Shown piece by piece: positions 35,008 through 42,610 of a DNA stretch of 64,000 nucleotides. The notes below the pieces were generated by a model that ran no database searches, had not been told where the DNA came from, and saw only the letters and a list, made by a program, of their open reading frames with translations. Position 1 is the first letter of the stretch; each line of letters opens with the position of its first letter. The stretch spans positions 744,001 to 808,000 of the forward strand of contig CBDCNH010000005.1 of the NCBI GenBank assembly GCA_965219015.1, given 5' to 3'. Source of the DNA: CBDCNH01 sp965219015 (GTDB lineage: Bacteria; Pseudomonadota; Alphaproteobacteria; Rhodobacterales; Rhodobacteraceae). The position numbers and the translations under genes are program-made.

Positions 35008-36536
35008 GCACCTTTCGTTTGCAGATGGATGGGGTTGGCGACAGCGGGCCGCACGGCAGGCTTGCCGTAATAGAGCTCAAGCACGGCGAGCGGCGCGGGC
35101 CGCGTCGCCATGCTCACCGCCCACATCAGCAGAGCCGATGCGCCGAGCCCCCACAGGTACGAGAGGATGCCGAGCGGATTCTTGAAATAGATGTCGATCA
35201 ACAGGAACACGGCGATGCCGCCGTAGACCGACGCGATCGCGCCCCAGGTCGTGGCGCGCGGCCAGAACAGCATGGCGAGCAGCGGCACGACGAACGCCGA
35301 CGCCACGCCGCCCGCGAAATAGATGACGACCGTGGCGATCAGCTTGGGCGGCGTGAGCGCGAGCAGCAGGATGCCGACGCCGATGACGGCAGACAGCAGG
35401 TACGACCACATCGACAGGTGCTTCGGATCGGCCTTGGGGTTGATGTAGGCCTGGTAGATGTCGCGCACCAGCGCCGATGTCGACGTGAGGAGCAGCGAAT
35501 CGACAGTCGACATCACGGCGGCGAACGGCGCCGCCAGGCAGATGCCGGCCAGCCAGCCGGGCAGGCTGGCGATGTAGGCGCGCGGCACGGCGACGTCGGG
35601 CGCCAGATCGGGCAGCACCGTGAAGATGCCGGCGCCGAAATAGAACATCGGCACATAGAAGATCGTGCCGACGACGGCCGCGATGATCAGCGCGCGGTGC
35701 ACGGTGCGGGTGTCGCGCGCCGCCATGAAGCGCATCGAGAGTGACGGATTGCCGACAGCCAGCAACACCCAGAGCATCCAGAAGCCGATCAACGTTGCAG
35801 GGCTGGCCCAGCCGCCGGGCCCGGGCCCGAAGACCCGCGCCGGGTCGGCTTCCATCAGGCGGCTGGTGACGAGCTCGATGCCACCCGCGAAGACGAAGAA
35901 GGCGGGGACCACGATCAGCACGCCGAGCAACATGACGAAGCCTTGCAAGGTGTCCGTCCAAGCCACCGCGCGGAAGCCGCCGATCACGACCGTGAGCGCC
36001 ACCGCGCCGCCGAACAGCAGCACCCCGGCGCCGTACGGCACGCCGGCGATGCTTTGCAGGATGCGCGCCGCGCCCGCGAACTGCGCCACCATGAAAGCGC
36101 CGAAGAACAAGATGATGGCGGCGGTGATGCCGATCACCAGCAGGGGGTGGTCGAAGCGTCGGCGCATCACTTCCGTGAAGGTGAGCGCGCCGGTGCGGTG
36201 GCCGAGGATGCACATGCGCTTGCCGATGATCGCGAAGGCGACGTAGGCGATCGTGATCTGGCTGATACCGGTCATCACGACCGTCAGGCCGTTGCGATAG
36301 GCAAGGCCGGGATAGCCGATGAAGGTGCCTGCCGATGCGAACGTGGCGACGAAGGTGAACGCCAGCACCACCGGGCCCATGGTGCGGCCGCCGAGGTAGT
36401 ACTCGGACATGAAGCTCTTGCCCGATGCGACCAGCGAGGTCATGGCTTTGCGCGCGGCCAGCGCCACCACCAGGGTCAGCACCAGGTAGATCCCGAAGGG
36501 GCCGACGAGGTCCCAGCGCAGTGTTTCGGCGCTCAT
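35004..36536 (-). CDS. Sodium:solute symporter (SSS family)
   Basis: Inner-membrane Na+-coupled transporter of 510 residues with about 13 hydrophobic segments. Family features include YYLGGRTMGPVVLAFTFVATFASAGTFIGYPG (the conserved GGR and sodium-site region), GGFRAVAWTDTLQGFVM (the SSS signature) and FAAVMSTVDSLLLTSTSALVRDIY (the second signature and sodium site). It resembles pantothenate/proline-type symporters but the substrate is not clear. The start at 36536 overlaps the stop of a small membrane protein gene; PhyH dioxygenases follow, forming an uptake-plus-oxidation operon. Confidence 0.92.
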   Translation of the reverse strand: MSAETLRWDLVGPFGIYLVLTLVVALAARKAMTSLVASGKSFMSEYYLGGRTMGPVVLAFTFVATFASAGTFIGYPGLAYRNGLTVVMTGISQITIAYVAFAIIGKRMCILGHRTGALTFTEVMRRRFDHPLLVIGITAAIILFFGAFMVAQFAGAARILQSIAGVPYGAGVLLFGGAVALTVVIGGFRAVAWTDTLQGFVMLLGVLIVVPAFFVFAGGIELVTSRLMEADPARVFGPGPGGWASPATLIGFWMLWVLLAVGNPSLSMRFMAARDTRTVHRALIIAAVVGTIFYVPMFYFGAGIFTVLPDLAPDVAVPRAYIASLPGWLAGICLAAPFAAVMSTVDSLLLTSTSALVRDIYQAYINPKADPKHLSMWSYLLSAVIGVGILLLALTPPKLIATVVIYFAGGVASAFVVPLLAMLFWPRATTWGAIASVYGGIAVFLLIDIYFKNPLGILSYLWGLGASALLMWAVSMATRPAPLAVLELYYGKPAVRPAVANPIHLQTKGA

Positions 36537-36808
36537 GACAGGGGCACCTCTTGCATGCGCAGCGCCATGACGATGCTCACCACCAGGAACACGAGCGAGG
36601 GCACGACGACACCCAGCACGAACCAACTCGGCATGCCGAACGGGAAGCCGAGCGGATCGTCTTTTCGCCAGTAGCCGAGCGCAAGGAAGATGCCGATCAT
36701 CACCACGGTCTGGATGACGAACAGCAGCGCGAAGTTGCGCGCTTCTCGTTTGCAGAGGGCGAAATCGTCGGTAGCGACGAACCCTGGAACCTGTTCAATC
36801 GAAGCCAT
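36533..36808 (-). CDS. Small membrane protein, probable symporter partner
   Basis: Protein of 91 residues with two hydrophobic segments (FALLFVIQTVVMIGIFLALGY and FVLGVVVPSLVFLVVSIVMAL). Small proteins of this size often precede SSS symporters (DUF997/YhdT and DUF3311-like groups); I cannot assign it firmly to one. GGAGATC before ATG 36808 supports the start. Its stop overlaps the symporter ATG, so the two are probably made in a fixed ratio. It is divergent from the LysR gene. Confidence 0.7.
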   Translation of the reverse strand: MASIEQVPGFVATDDFALCKREARNFALLFVIQTVVMIGIFLALGYWRKDDPLGFPFGMPSWFVLGVVVPSLVFLVVSIVMALRMQEVPLS

Positions 36809-36877
36809 GGCGATCTCCGTGGGGAGCCGGCGTCTCCCGCAATTCGAAAAGGTTAGCAGAGGCAACGGGCGAATGAA

Positions 36878-36896
36878 TATGATCAATCTTGATCCA
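36878..36896. promoter_or_regulatory. Possible LysR-type binding site
   Basis: Between the symporter operon and lysR lies TATGATCAATCTTGATCCA, with GATC half-sites six bases apart and a T-N11-A spacing of the kind used by LysR-type regulators. It lies 20 to 38 bases upstream of the lysR start and would allow control of both directions. There is no experimental support. Confidence 0.35.
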
Positions 36897-36915
36897 GAAC
36901 ATCAGAAAAACCGAT

Positions 36916-37803
36916 ATGAACTTTCAGCAGCTCGAGACCTTCCGCTGGATCGCGCGGCTCAACTCGTTCGGCCGGGCGGCGCACAAGGTCAATGCAACGC
37001 AGTCGACCGTCTCGATGCGCCTGGCCGAGCTGGAAAAGGAGCTCGGCATCGTCTTGCTCGACCGCACGCGCCGCAGCGTCAGGGTCACGCCGAAAGGGCG
37101 CGACCTGCTTCGCTACGCCGAGGAGGTTGCGCAGCTCGTGTCGGAGATCAGGCACTACGTCGGCAACGCGGATTCGATCAGCGGCACCTTGCGGGTCGGC
37201 GCCGCCGAGCTCGTCGCCTTGACCTGGCTGCCCGAGCTCGTTCGAGCTGTCAAGGAACGCTATCCGCGCGTCGACGTGGAGCTGCAGGTCGGGCTGAGCG
37301 GCGGCATCCTCGCCCTGCTCGCGGCCGGCGAGCTCGATCTCGTCCTCATGCCCACCGACGATCAGCTCCCGTCGGGATTGCGCATCGAATCGCTGGGCAA
37401 GGTGCGCTTCGGCTTCTTCGCCTCGAGTGACTTGGGCGTTCCGCCGAGCCCCCAGACGCCGGCGGCGCTCCTGAAGTGGCCGATCATCACGCATGGCCCC
37501 GAATCGGTCCTGCATGCGATGTTGGTCAGGTGGTTCGGCCAGAGCGGCGCGCAGCTCGGGCACGTCGTCACGTCCAACAGCATGGGAGCCGCGGCCATGC
37601 TGGCAGCCGCCGGGCTGGGCATCACGTTCCTGCCGCTCTTCTATTACGAGTCGTGGATCGCGGAAGGAAAGATGATGCGCGTTCGCATACGCCCCGCGAT
37701 CGCGCCGATACGCTTCAGCGCCATCTTTCCGCAAGGCCGCGCGATGCCTTTGGTCGAGGCCGTCGTCCAGCTCGCAGCGCAGCACAGCTCGTTCGGCAAG
37801 TAG
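36916..37803 (+). CDS. LysR family transcriptional regulator
   Basis: LysR-type regulator of 295 residues. The N-terminal helix-turn-helix (FQQLETFRWIARLNSFGRAAHKVNATQSTVSMRLAELEKELG) is well conserved, followed by RVTPKGRDLLRYAEEV and a two-lobed effector domain (LRVGAAELVALTWLPELVRA). The start MNFQQLE at 36916 is usual for the family. It is divergent from the symporter/PhyH operon with about 107 bp between start codons, so it probably controls that operon and itself, responding to the transported solute or its oxidation product. Confidence 0.9.
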   Translation: MNFQQLETFRWIARLNSFGRAAHKVNATQSTVSMRLAELEKELGIVLLDRTRRSVRVTPKGRDLLRYAEEVAQLVSEIRHYVGNADSISGTLRVGAAELVALTWLPELVRAVKERYPRVDVELQVGLSGGILALLAAGELDLVLMPTDDQLPSGLRIESLGKVRFGFFASSDLGVPPSPQTPAALLKWPIITHGPESVLHAMLVRWFGQSGAQLGHVVTSNSMGAAAMLAAAGLGITFLPLFYYESWIAEGKMMRVRIRPAIAPIRFSAIFPQGRAMPLVEAVVQLAAQHSSFGK

Positions 37804-37832
37804 ACGCCTGGAAGAGACGCGGGAGGAGCGCC

Positions 37833-38261
37833 GTGCCGACAGACCCATCGCTGAGCGCGTTCCTTGCCGACGCCGTGCTCGTCCTGCACGTGGCCATCGC
37901 GGCTTTCGTCGTGGCAGGCTTGGTATTCGTACTGGTCGGAAACCTCTTGCACTGGCGCTGGGTGAACAACCTCGGGTTCAGGCTGGCGCATCTCGCCGCC
38001 ATCGGCGTCGTCGTCGCCGAAGCGTGGTTTGGCGTCGCGTGCCCGTTGACGACGCTCGAAATGCGGCTGCGTGCAGATGCCGGCGGGCCGACCTACGACG
38101 GCGGGTTCATGGCGCACTGGCTGCATCGGCTCCTCTACTACGACGCACCCGCGTGGCTGTTCGTCCTCGCCTATTCGGTGTTCGGCTTGCTCGTGCTCGC
38201 CGTCTGGTGGTACTTTCCGCCGCGTCGATGGCCGCGACGCGGCCATGACAAAGGCACGTGA
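37833..38261 (+). CDS. DUF2784 membrane protein
   Basis: Membrane protein of 142 residues with four hydrophobic segments and the DUF2784 pattern LADAVLVLHVAIAAFVVAGLVFVLVG at the start and GVACPLTTLEMRLR in the middle. The start is GTG 37833, preceded by the strong GGGAGGAGC site; no ATG fits. The function of the family is not known. It lies between lysR and an enoyl-CoA hydratase on the same strand, with no sign of shared function. Confidence 0.85.
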   Translation: MPTDPSLSAFLADAVLVLHVAIAAFVVAGLVFVLVGNLLHWRWVNNLGFRLAHLAAIGVVVAEAWFGVACPLTTLEMRLRADAGGPTYDGGFMAHWLHRLLYYDAPAWLFVLAYSVFGLLVLAVWWYFPPRRWPRRGHDKGT

Positions 38262-38308
38262 TCCGTTTTTGGCGTTGTCGAAATACTTGTCGAACAAGGG
38301 AGCACTTC

Positions 38309-39133
38309 ATGGTTCGCATCGAACGCGACGGCCCGGTTTGGACCGTCATCCACAGTCGCTTCGACGTCGCCCGCAACGCGATGGACCCCGAAAGCGCCGA
38401 AGCGCTGACCTCGGCCATGCTCGAATTCGACCGAGACGAAGACGCACACGTTGCCGTGCTCTGGGGCGAGGGTGGCGCCTTCTGCGCCGGATGGGATCTC
38501 AAATACGCAGCCGAACTGTCCGATCGCGATCGCTTCCGGCGCGACATCGTCGAAGGCCTCGCGTTCCCGGAAGGTCCGGCGCCGACGCCGACGCCGGCGC
38601 CGCGCGGGCCGCTCGGGCCGACCCGGCTCGCATTGGGCAAACCCGTCATCGCTGCCGTCGAGGGCCCGGCCGTGGCCGGCGGCATGGAGCTCGCCATGTG
38701 GTGCGACGTTCGCGTGATGGCCGAGACCGCCTACTTCGGCGTCTATTGCCGGCGCTGGGGCATTCCGCTGCTCGACGGCGGCACGGTGCGCCTGCCGAGG
38801 CTCGTGGGCCAAGGCCGGGCGCTCGAGATCATCATGACCGGGCGCAAGGTGCCGGCCGAAGAAGCGTTGCGAATCGGTCTGTGCGAGCAGGTGGTGCCCG
38901 AAGGCCAGGCACGCGAAGCGGCCGAGCGAATGGCCGGACAGATCGCTCGCTTTCCGCAAGCCGCCGTCCGTGCCGACCGCCGCTCGGCGATCGACAGCCA
39001 TGGTGCGCCGGTTGGCGAGGGCTTGCGCCGCGAGTGGCGAAACGGAGTCGAAGCGCACTTCGCGGAAGGTGCCGCGGGGGCGGCGCGTTTTGCAGCCGGG
39101 CGCGGCCGGCACGGCGGGTTTTCCGACATCTGA
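38309..39133 (+). CDS. Enoyl-CoA hydratase/isomerase family protein
   Basis: Crotonase-fold protein of 274 residues, acting on CoA thioesters. The oxyanion-hole segments are GEGGAFCAGWDLKYAA and EGPAVAGGMELAMWCDVRV; a proline-rich insertion (PEGPAPTPTPAPRGP) sits between them. The catalytic-glutamate region reads WGIPLLDGGTVRLPRLVG. AAGGGAG upstream decides ATG 38309 over an earlier ATG at 38258. It is not in a beta-oxidation operon, so the specific substrate is unknown. Its end is followed by scarred sequence. Confidence 0.88.
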   Translation: MVRIERDGPVWTVIHSRFDVARNAMDPESAEALTSAMLEFDRDEDAHVAVLWGEGGAFCAGWDLKYAAELSDRDRFRRDIVEGLAFPEGPAPTPTPAPRGPLGPTRLALGKPVIAAVEGPAVAGGMELAMWCDVRVMAETAYFGVYCRRWGIPLLDGGTVRLPRLVGQGRALEIIMTGRKVPAEEALRIGLCEQVVPEGQAREAAERMAGQIARFPQAAVRADRRSAIDSHGAPVGEGLRREWRNGVEAHFAEGAAGAARFAAGRGRHGGFSDI

Positions 39134-39203
39134 CGCTGCGGCGGGCGAACGCCGCGAGCGACGAAGCAGTCGTCGTAGCCGCCGGCTGTGACAAGCGCCG
39201 TGA

Positions 39204-39324
39204 GCGCGTGCTTGCAGGTGTGAAACAAGCGTGCACATTGACCTTCAAGGTCTGCTCGAAGGCCGCAGTCTCGATGTCGACAGGGCCGCCGAGCGGGCCC
39301 GGCACGCCGGCGCAGTTGACGAGC
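39204..39324 (-). pseudogene. Fragment of an SDR gene, near-copy of 46081-46202
   Basis: This 121-bp segment closely matches part of the SDR gene at 45647-46465 on the same strand. Translated, it gives PGPLGGPVDIETAAFEQTLK and then VNVHA, identical to the intact gene, before a one-base deletion breaks the frame. The similarity stops exactly at the stop codon of the GNAT toxin gene (39325). It is a leftover of a duplicated or transposed SDR gene. Confidence 0.8.
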
Positions 39325-39852
39325 CTATGGATGCGCCGCAGCCTTCAGCGCGGCAGCGATCGTGGCCAGCGGCAGCAGCAGCGAGAGCGGTGCGTCCAGA
39401 AGCGGAAGCGCCCCGTAGGTCTTGTACCAGTTGGCGACCCGGTCGTCTTTCGCGTCGATCAGCAGCGCAACGCCGCCGACCTGTGCGGCCGCCTGAATAC
39501 AGCGTCGGCCTGCGGCCAGGAGAAGTTGTCCGCCGATGCCATGACCCTGCATTCGCCGATCCACGGCCAGGCGACCCAGGCGAAAGACCGGAACTTCGTA
39601 TCTGGCCAAGCCTTTGCCAACCAACGCCGGCGTACGCGCGTAGTCGACGGAGGCCGGGCTCAAGCTGTAAAAGCCGAGGACGAATTCCTCGTCGGTAACG
39701 GTTGTCGCGACAAAGGTCTTCGCTCCGCCTCTTTCATGGCTCTGCCGCGCATGGCGGCGCAGAAACTCGTTCAACCGGTCGTCGCCGCAATCGAAGGCAT
39801 CGCGGTTGTGCGCCTTCGCGATCGGCGCCTCACGCCAGTCCGGAAGTTTCAC
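39325..39852 (-). CDS. GNAT-family toxin (TacT-like)
   Basis: Acetyltransferase toxin of 175 residues. The N-terminal HNRDAFDCGDDRLNEFLRRHARQ is the hallmark of TacT-type toxins that acetylate charged tRNA. VPVFRLGRLAVDRRMQGHGIGGQLLL is the acetyl-CoA binding motif A (RxxGxG/A), and WYKTYGA the C-terminal motif. Its ATG overlaps the stop of the DUF1778 antitoxin gene, giving a standard antitoxin-toxin operon. The gene ends at the edge of an SDR fragment. Confidence 0.88.
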   Translation of the reverse strand: MKLPDWREAPIAKAHNRDAFDCGDDRLNEFLRRHARQSHERGGAKTFVATTVTDEEFVLGFYSLSPASVDYARTPALVGKGLARYEVPVFRLGRLAVDRRMQGHGIGGQLLLAAGRRCIQAAAQVGGVALLIDAKDDRVANWYKTYGALPLLDAPLSLLLPLATIAAALKAAAHP

Positions 39853-40127
39853 CTGCGCTTGGGCAAGCGCCGTGCTGCGGCGACGAGTTTGGCATTCGGC
39901 GCAGGCGGGTTCTCCAGCGCGTCGAGCACGAGCAAGCTGTTTCGCTCCGACAGCGTCAGCCGCTCGGCTCGCTCAATGACCTTTCGGGCAGCGTTCAGCG
40001 CATGGCGAAGAATGAAGTCGGTCATGTCGGTGCGCTCGAGCGCCACCGCCCGCATCAGCGTCGCCTTGTCGTCTGCAAGAACGCGAAGGGCAACGCGGCT
40101 GTTGTCTTGAACGATGGCGCGCGGCAT
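39849..40127 (-). CDS. DUF1778 antitoxin
   Basis: Ribbon-helix-helix antitoxin of 92 residues partnering the GNAT toxin downstream. SRVALRVLADDKATLMRAVALERTDMTDFILRHALNAARKVIERAERLTLSER is the DUF1778 core, followed by a C-terminal toxin-binding tail (ALENPPAPNAKLVAAARRL). ACAAGGAGA precedes ATG 40127, deciding the start. An inverted repeat just upstream of this ribosome site is the likely autoregulatory operator. Confidence 0.88.
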   Translation of the reverse strand: MPRAIVQDNSRVALRVLADDKATLMRAVALERTDMTDFILRHALNAARKVIERAERLTLSERNSLLVLDALENPPAPNAKLVAAARRLPKRR

Positions 40128-40140
40128 GGCATTCTCCTTG

Positions 40141-40161
40141 TGTACACATTGAAAGTGTACA
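40141..40161. promoter_or_regulatory. Inverted repeat, operator of the DUF1778-GNAT operon
   Basis: TGTACAC (40141-40147) and GTGTACA (40155-40161) form a perfect 7-bp inverted repeat with a 7-base spacer, placed just upstream of the antitoxin ribosome binding site. Ribbon-helix-helix antitoxins repress their own operon at such palindromes, so this is a good candidate operator. Confidence 0.6.
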
Positions 40162-40229
40162 ACTGCCAGACGCACGGCTCGTAGCCAAAGCCGCCTTGCA
40201 GCCTCTTCAACGCGCGAAAGGGCAAGCCT

Positions 40230-40751
40230 TCATGAACTGCCCCTGCCCGGGGCTTTCGCCACCGATGCCAGGGCAGTCTTCATCGGCAGGTAGAGAGTGT
40301 GCGGACGGCTGTTGAGCGGTTGAAAGCGGTGTTCACGGTAAAAGGCCGCCGCCGCGTCGTCGATGGCGTCGGCGCAGATCGCGTGAACGCCGATCGGCGC
40401 TGCCACGATGCGCGTGATCGCTTCGGCAAGAAGCATGGCGCCGACTTGCTGCCCGCGAAATCGGGTGTCTCGACCGAGCCAGCCGATGAGCACTGCCGGG
40501 ACGCTGGGATAGCGGGGCAACTTGCGGGCCAGCTCGGCCGCGAGTTCCATGAGCGGGATGCCGTACGAAGACAAGGTGTAGAGCCCGGCGATCTCGGCAC
40601 TCGCCTTCTCGACGAGTACATAGCAGGCGGCATAACCGCGCTTCACGTCCTGCGAAACCGTTCGGCGAAAGTAGCTGTCGATGCGCTCGTTGCCGCTTGT
40701 GAAAGCGGAGCGCTCGTGTCTATCGAGCGCCTCGGAAAGGAAGGCCGTCAC
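40230..40751 (-). CDS. GNAT-family toxin with damaged antitoxin partner
   Basis: Second TacT-like acetyltransferase of 173 residues. LDRHERSAFTSGNERIDSYFRRTVSQD is the toxin-type N-terminus and VLIGWLGRDTRFRGQQVGAMLLAEAI the acetyl-CoA binding region. It is a distant relative of the neighbour at 39325-39852, not a recent copy. Its ATG overlaps the stop of an antitoxin frame of which only the C-terminal end survives. The toxin itself looks intact, including FYREHRFQPL near the end, so it may be silent, attenuated or restrained by the other antitoxin. Confidence 0.82.
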   Translation of the reverse strand: MTAFLSEALDRHERSAFTSGNERIDSYFRRTVSQDVKRGYAACYVLVEKASAEIAGLYTLSSYGIPLMELAAELARKLPRYPSVPAVLIGWLGRDTRFRGQQVGAMLLAEAITRIVAAPIGVHAICADAIDDAAAAFYREHRFQPLNSRPHTLYLPMKTALASVAKAPGRGSS

Positions 40752-40860
40752 CGCATGTCGACGTTCTTGACATGACGCCGCATGGCGCGCTTGAGGGCCG
40801 TGTTGGGCGCGGGCGGATCGATGAGCCCTCTAGCGAAACGCACCTGATCGTCGGCGAATG
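40748..40860 (-). pseudogene. C-terminal remnant of a DUF1778 antitoxin gene
   Basis: The final 35 or so residues before the toxin (SFADDQVRFARGLIDPPAPN, then TALKRAMRRH) match the toxin-binding tail of DUF1778 antitoxins. Upstream the reading frame continues to 41026 but the sequence (CYGSPPACHSSVLSDWS and others) is unrelated, and the ribbon-helix-helix DNA-binding part is missing. The left end of an IS5-family element lies at 41038, about 180 bp away. The original promoter and operator are presumably gone. Confidence 0.65.
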
Positions 40861-41037
40861 ACTGCAAACGATGGGACCAGTCGCTCAGAACACTCGAATG
40901 GCAGGCTGGTGGCGACCCGTAACAGTCAGCCAAGCTGGAAGGAAGCCGACAGTGAGACCCAGGGTCAGTTCCTGATGTCGCTTGGCACGCTCGACGCCGA
41001 TGATGCAGCTGCAACTTCTGCGCCACTTTTCCCTCTA

Positions 41038-41861
41038 GGGCGTGTTAACACAAACGTAGCCAGTCGGCGATCAGGGCGAAGCTGATGAAGCCGATGAACA
41101 TGACGTCGAGTTTCTCGAAGCGGGAGAAGATTAGCCGATAGCCTTTGAGCCGTCTGAACAAGCGCTCGACTTCGTTTCGGCGCTTGTACATCTCGCGGTC
41201 GTATTCCCAGGGCTCGATGCGATTCGTCTTCGGCGGCACGACTGGGATGAAGCCCAGATCGAGTGCGAGTTGGCGTGTCTCGTTGCCCTCATAGGCGCGA
41301 TCCATGATCAGATGCAGTGGTCGATTCGGTGCACCAAGGCGGCTGAGCAACGCGCGACCCTCCGGCGCATCGTGCGCGTGGCCCGGGGAAAGAGAAAACG
41401 TTATGGCCGTTCGAGCATCCGCGGCAACCATATGAACCTTGGTGTTCCATCCACCGCGGGACTTGCCAATGGCTTGCGGGCCGTTTTTTTTAGCGCTCCA
41501 GTGCCGTCGGGATGCACCTTGATGCTGGTGGAGTCCAGCGACACGGCCTCGATCTTGATGCGCACCACCTGCGTTTGCTGCAACTGCTCAAACAACCGAT
41601 CGAGCACGCCGGCCTTGGACCAGCGGTTCATGCGCGTATAGATGGTGTGCCAGTTGCCAAAGCGCTTGGGCAGGCCGCGCCACTTGCAGCCGTGCTCTGC
41701 GACGTACAAGATCGCATTGAGCACCTGTAGGTTCGAAAGACTGACGTTGCCCCGCTGGATGGGCAAACAGTGCTCGACCTGCAAAAACTGAGCAGCCGTG
41801 ATCTCCATTCGCGTACTGTCGATCAACAAGCATGTTCATTGCAATTAGTGTGAACACGACC
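41038..41861 (-). mobile_element. IS5-family insertion sequence
   Basis: An 824-bp element with imperfect terminal inverted repeats: GGGCGTGTTAACAC at 41038 and, reading inward from the other end (41861), GGTCGTGTTCACAC, 12 of 14 matching. It is flanked by TA on both sides (41036-41037 and 41862-41863), the short duplication expected of the IS427-like group. It carries one transposase in two overlapping frames. It has truncated the SDR gene on its right by a few codons. Confidence 0.85.
41045..41808 (-). CDS. IS5-family transposase, expressed through -1 frameshift
   Basis: DDE transposase split over two frames. The first part (from ATG 41808, MEITAAQFLQVEHCLP) carries the first aspartate in LDSTSIKVHPDGTG. 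It meets a run of eight A on the coding strand at about 41483-41490 (A_AAA_AAA slippery heptamer). A -1 shift there continues as KKNGPQAIGKSRGGWNTKVH into the second frame, which has the second aspartate in IMDRAYEG and the glutamate in RRNEVERLFRRLKGYR and stops at 41045. This layout is normal for the IS427-like group, so the element may be active. Confidence 0.85.
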
Positions 41862-42545
41862 TAAATACTCCAAGCCGGGCTTGCCCAGCTTCGCCATGAT
41901 GACTTGCACGATGTTCGGAACGGATTCTTCCACACTGAACTTCGCTTCTGTTCCGCCGAGGTCGGTGCGAATCCAGCCTGGAGCCATCAACAACAGCGCA
42001 CGCGGCTTGCCGGCGCATCGGGCTGCATAGCTGCGCATGTATTGATTCAAGGCGGATTTGCTGCCGCGATAGACCTCATGCCCACCGTTTTCGTTGTTGC
42101 CGATGCTCCCCTGCCCGGACGACATGACCCCGATCAACCCGCGACCGTTTACCAGATTTTCCAGTGACTCGATGACGCGCATCGGACTGAGCGCATTGGT
42201 CACCATCACGTCGATGAACTCTTTGGTTGAAAGCTCGGCAATCGTCTCTTCCTGGTTTTTGTTAGCCGTACCGGCATTCACGAACAAGATGTCGAAGCGC
42301 CGAGCACTGAAGCGGTCATGCAACACCGCAATCTGATCCGGTTCGGTTATGTCGAGGCGGGCAATCTCGAGCTGATCCCCAAACTCGTCCGCCAGGTCGT
42401 CCAGCGATGTCCGGCTTGTTTGACGGACAGTGGCAACGACGTGCCACCCTTTTTCAAGAAACTCGGCAGCCATCGCGCGGCCCAATCCGCGCGATGCACC
42501 AATGAGAAGGACGGCGCCGTTGCCGTTGGTGGAGCTTGGTGGCAT
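41823..42545 (-). CDS. SDR family oxidoreductase, C-terminus replaced by IS
   Basis: Short-chain dehydrogenase of about 240 residues with the motif LIGASRGLGRAMA, catalytic-site segments VMSSGQGSIG and VYRGSKSAL (YxxxK), and NAG in LFVNAGTANK. The native sequence runs to GKPGLEYLG, then enters the IS end at 41861 and finishes with RVHTNCNEHAC before a stop at 41823. Relatives normally end with a few further residues of the type YQGRTVPW, so only the tip is lost and the enzyme could still fold. The start is ATG 42545 with AGGGAAG upstream; ATG 42551 is possible. Confidence 0.75.
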   Translation of the reverse strand: MPPSSTNGNGAVLLIGASRGLGRAMAAEFLEKGWHVVATVRQTSRTSLDDLADEFGDQLEIARLDITEPDQIAVLHDRFSARRFDILFVNAGTANKNQEETIAELSTKEFIDVMVTNALSPMRVIESLENLVNGRGLIGVMSSGQGSIGNNENGGHEVYRGSKSALNQYMRSYAARCAGKPRALLLMAPGWIRTDLGGTEAKFSVEESVPNIVQVIMAKLGKPGLEYLGRVHTNCNEHAC

Positions 42546-42610
42546 GTGCATTCTTCCCTGTACAGAATCAGCCGATTTCACCGTGGGCGCAAATGCTGCA
42601 GGCCTGCAGC

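Noticed and set aside
41401..41829. IS transposase as a frameshift pseudogene
   Set aside because: The break is at a slippery A8 run and both halves are complete, which is the normal programmed-frameshift design of this IS group.
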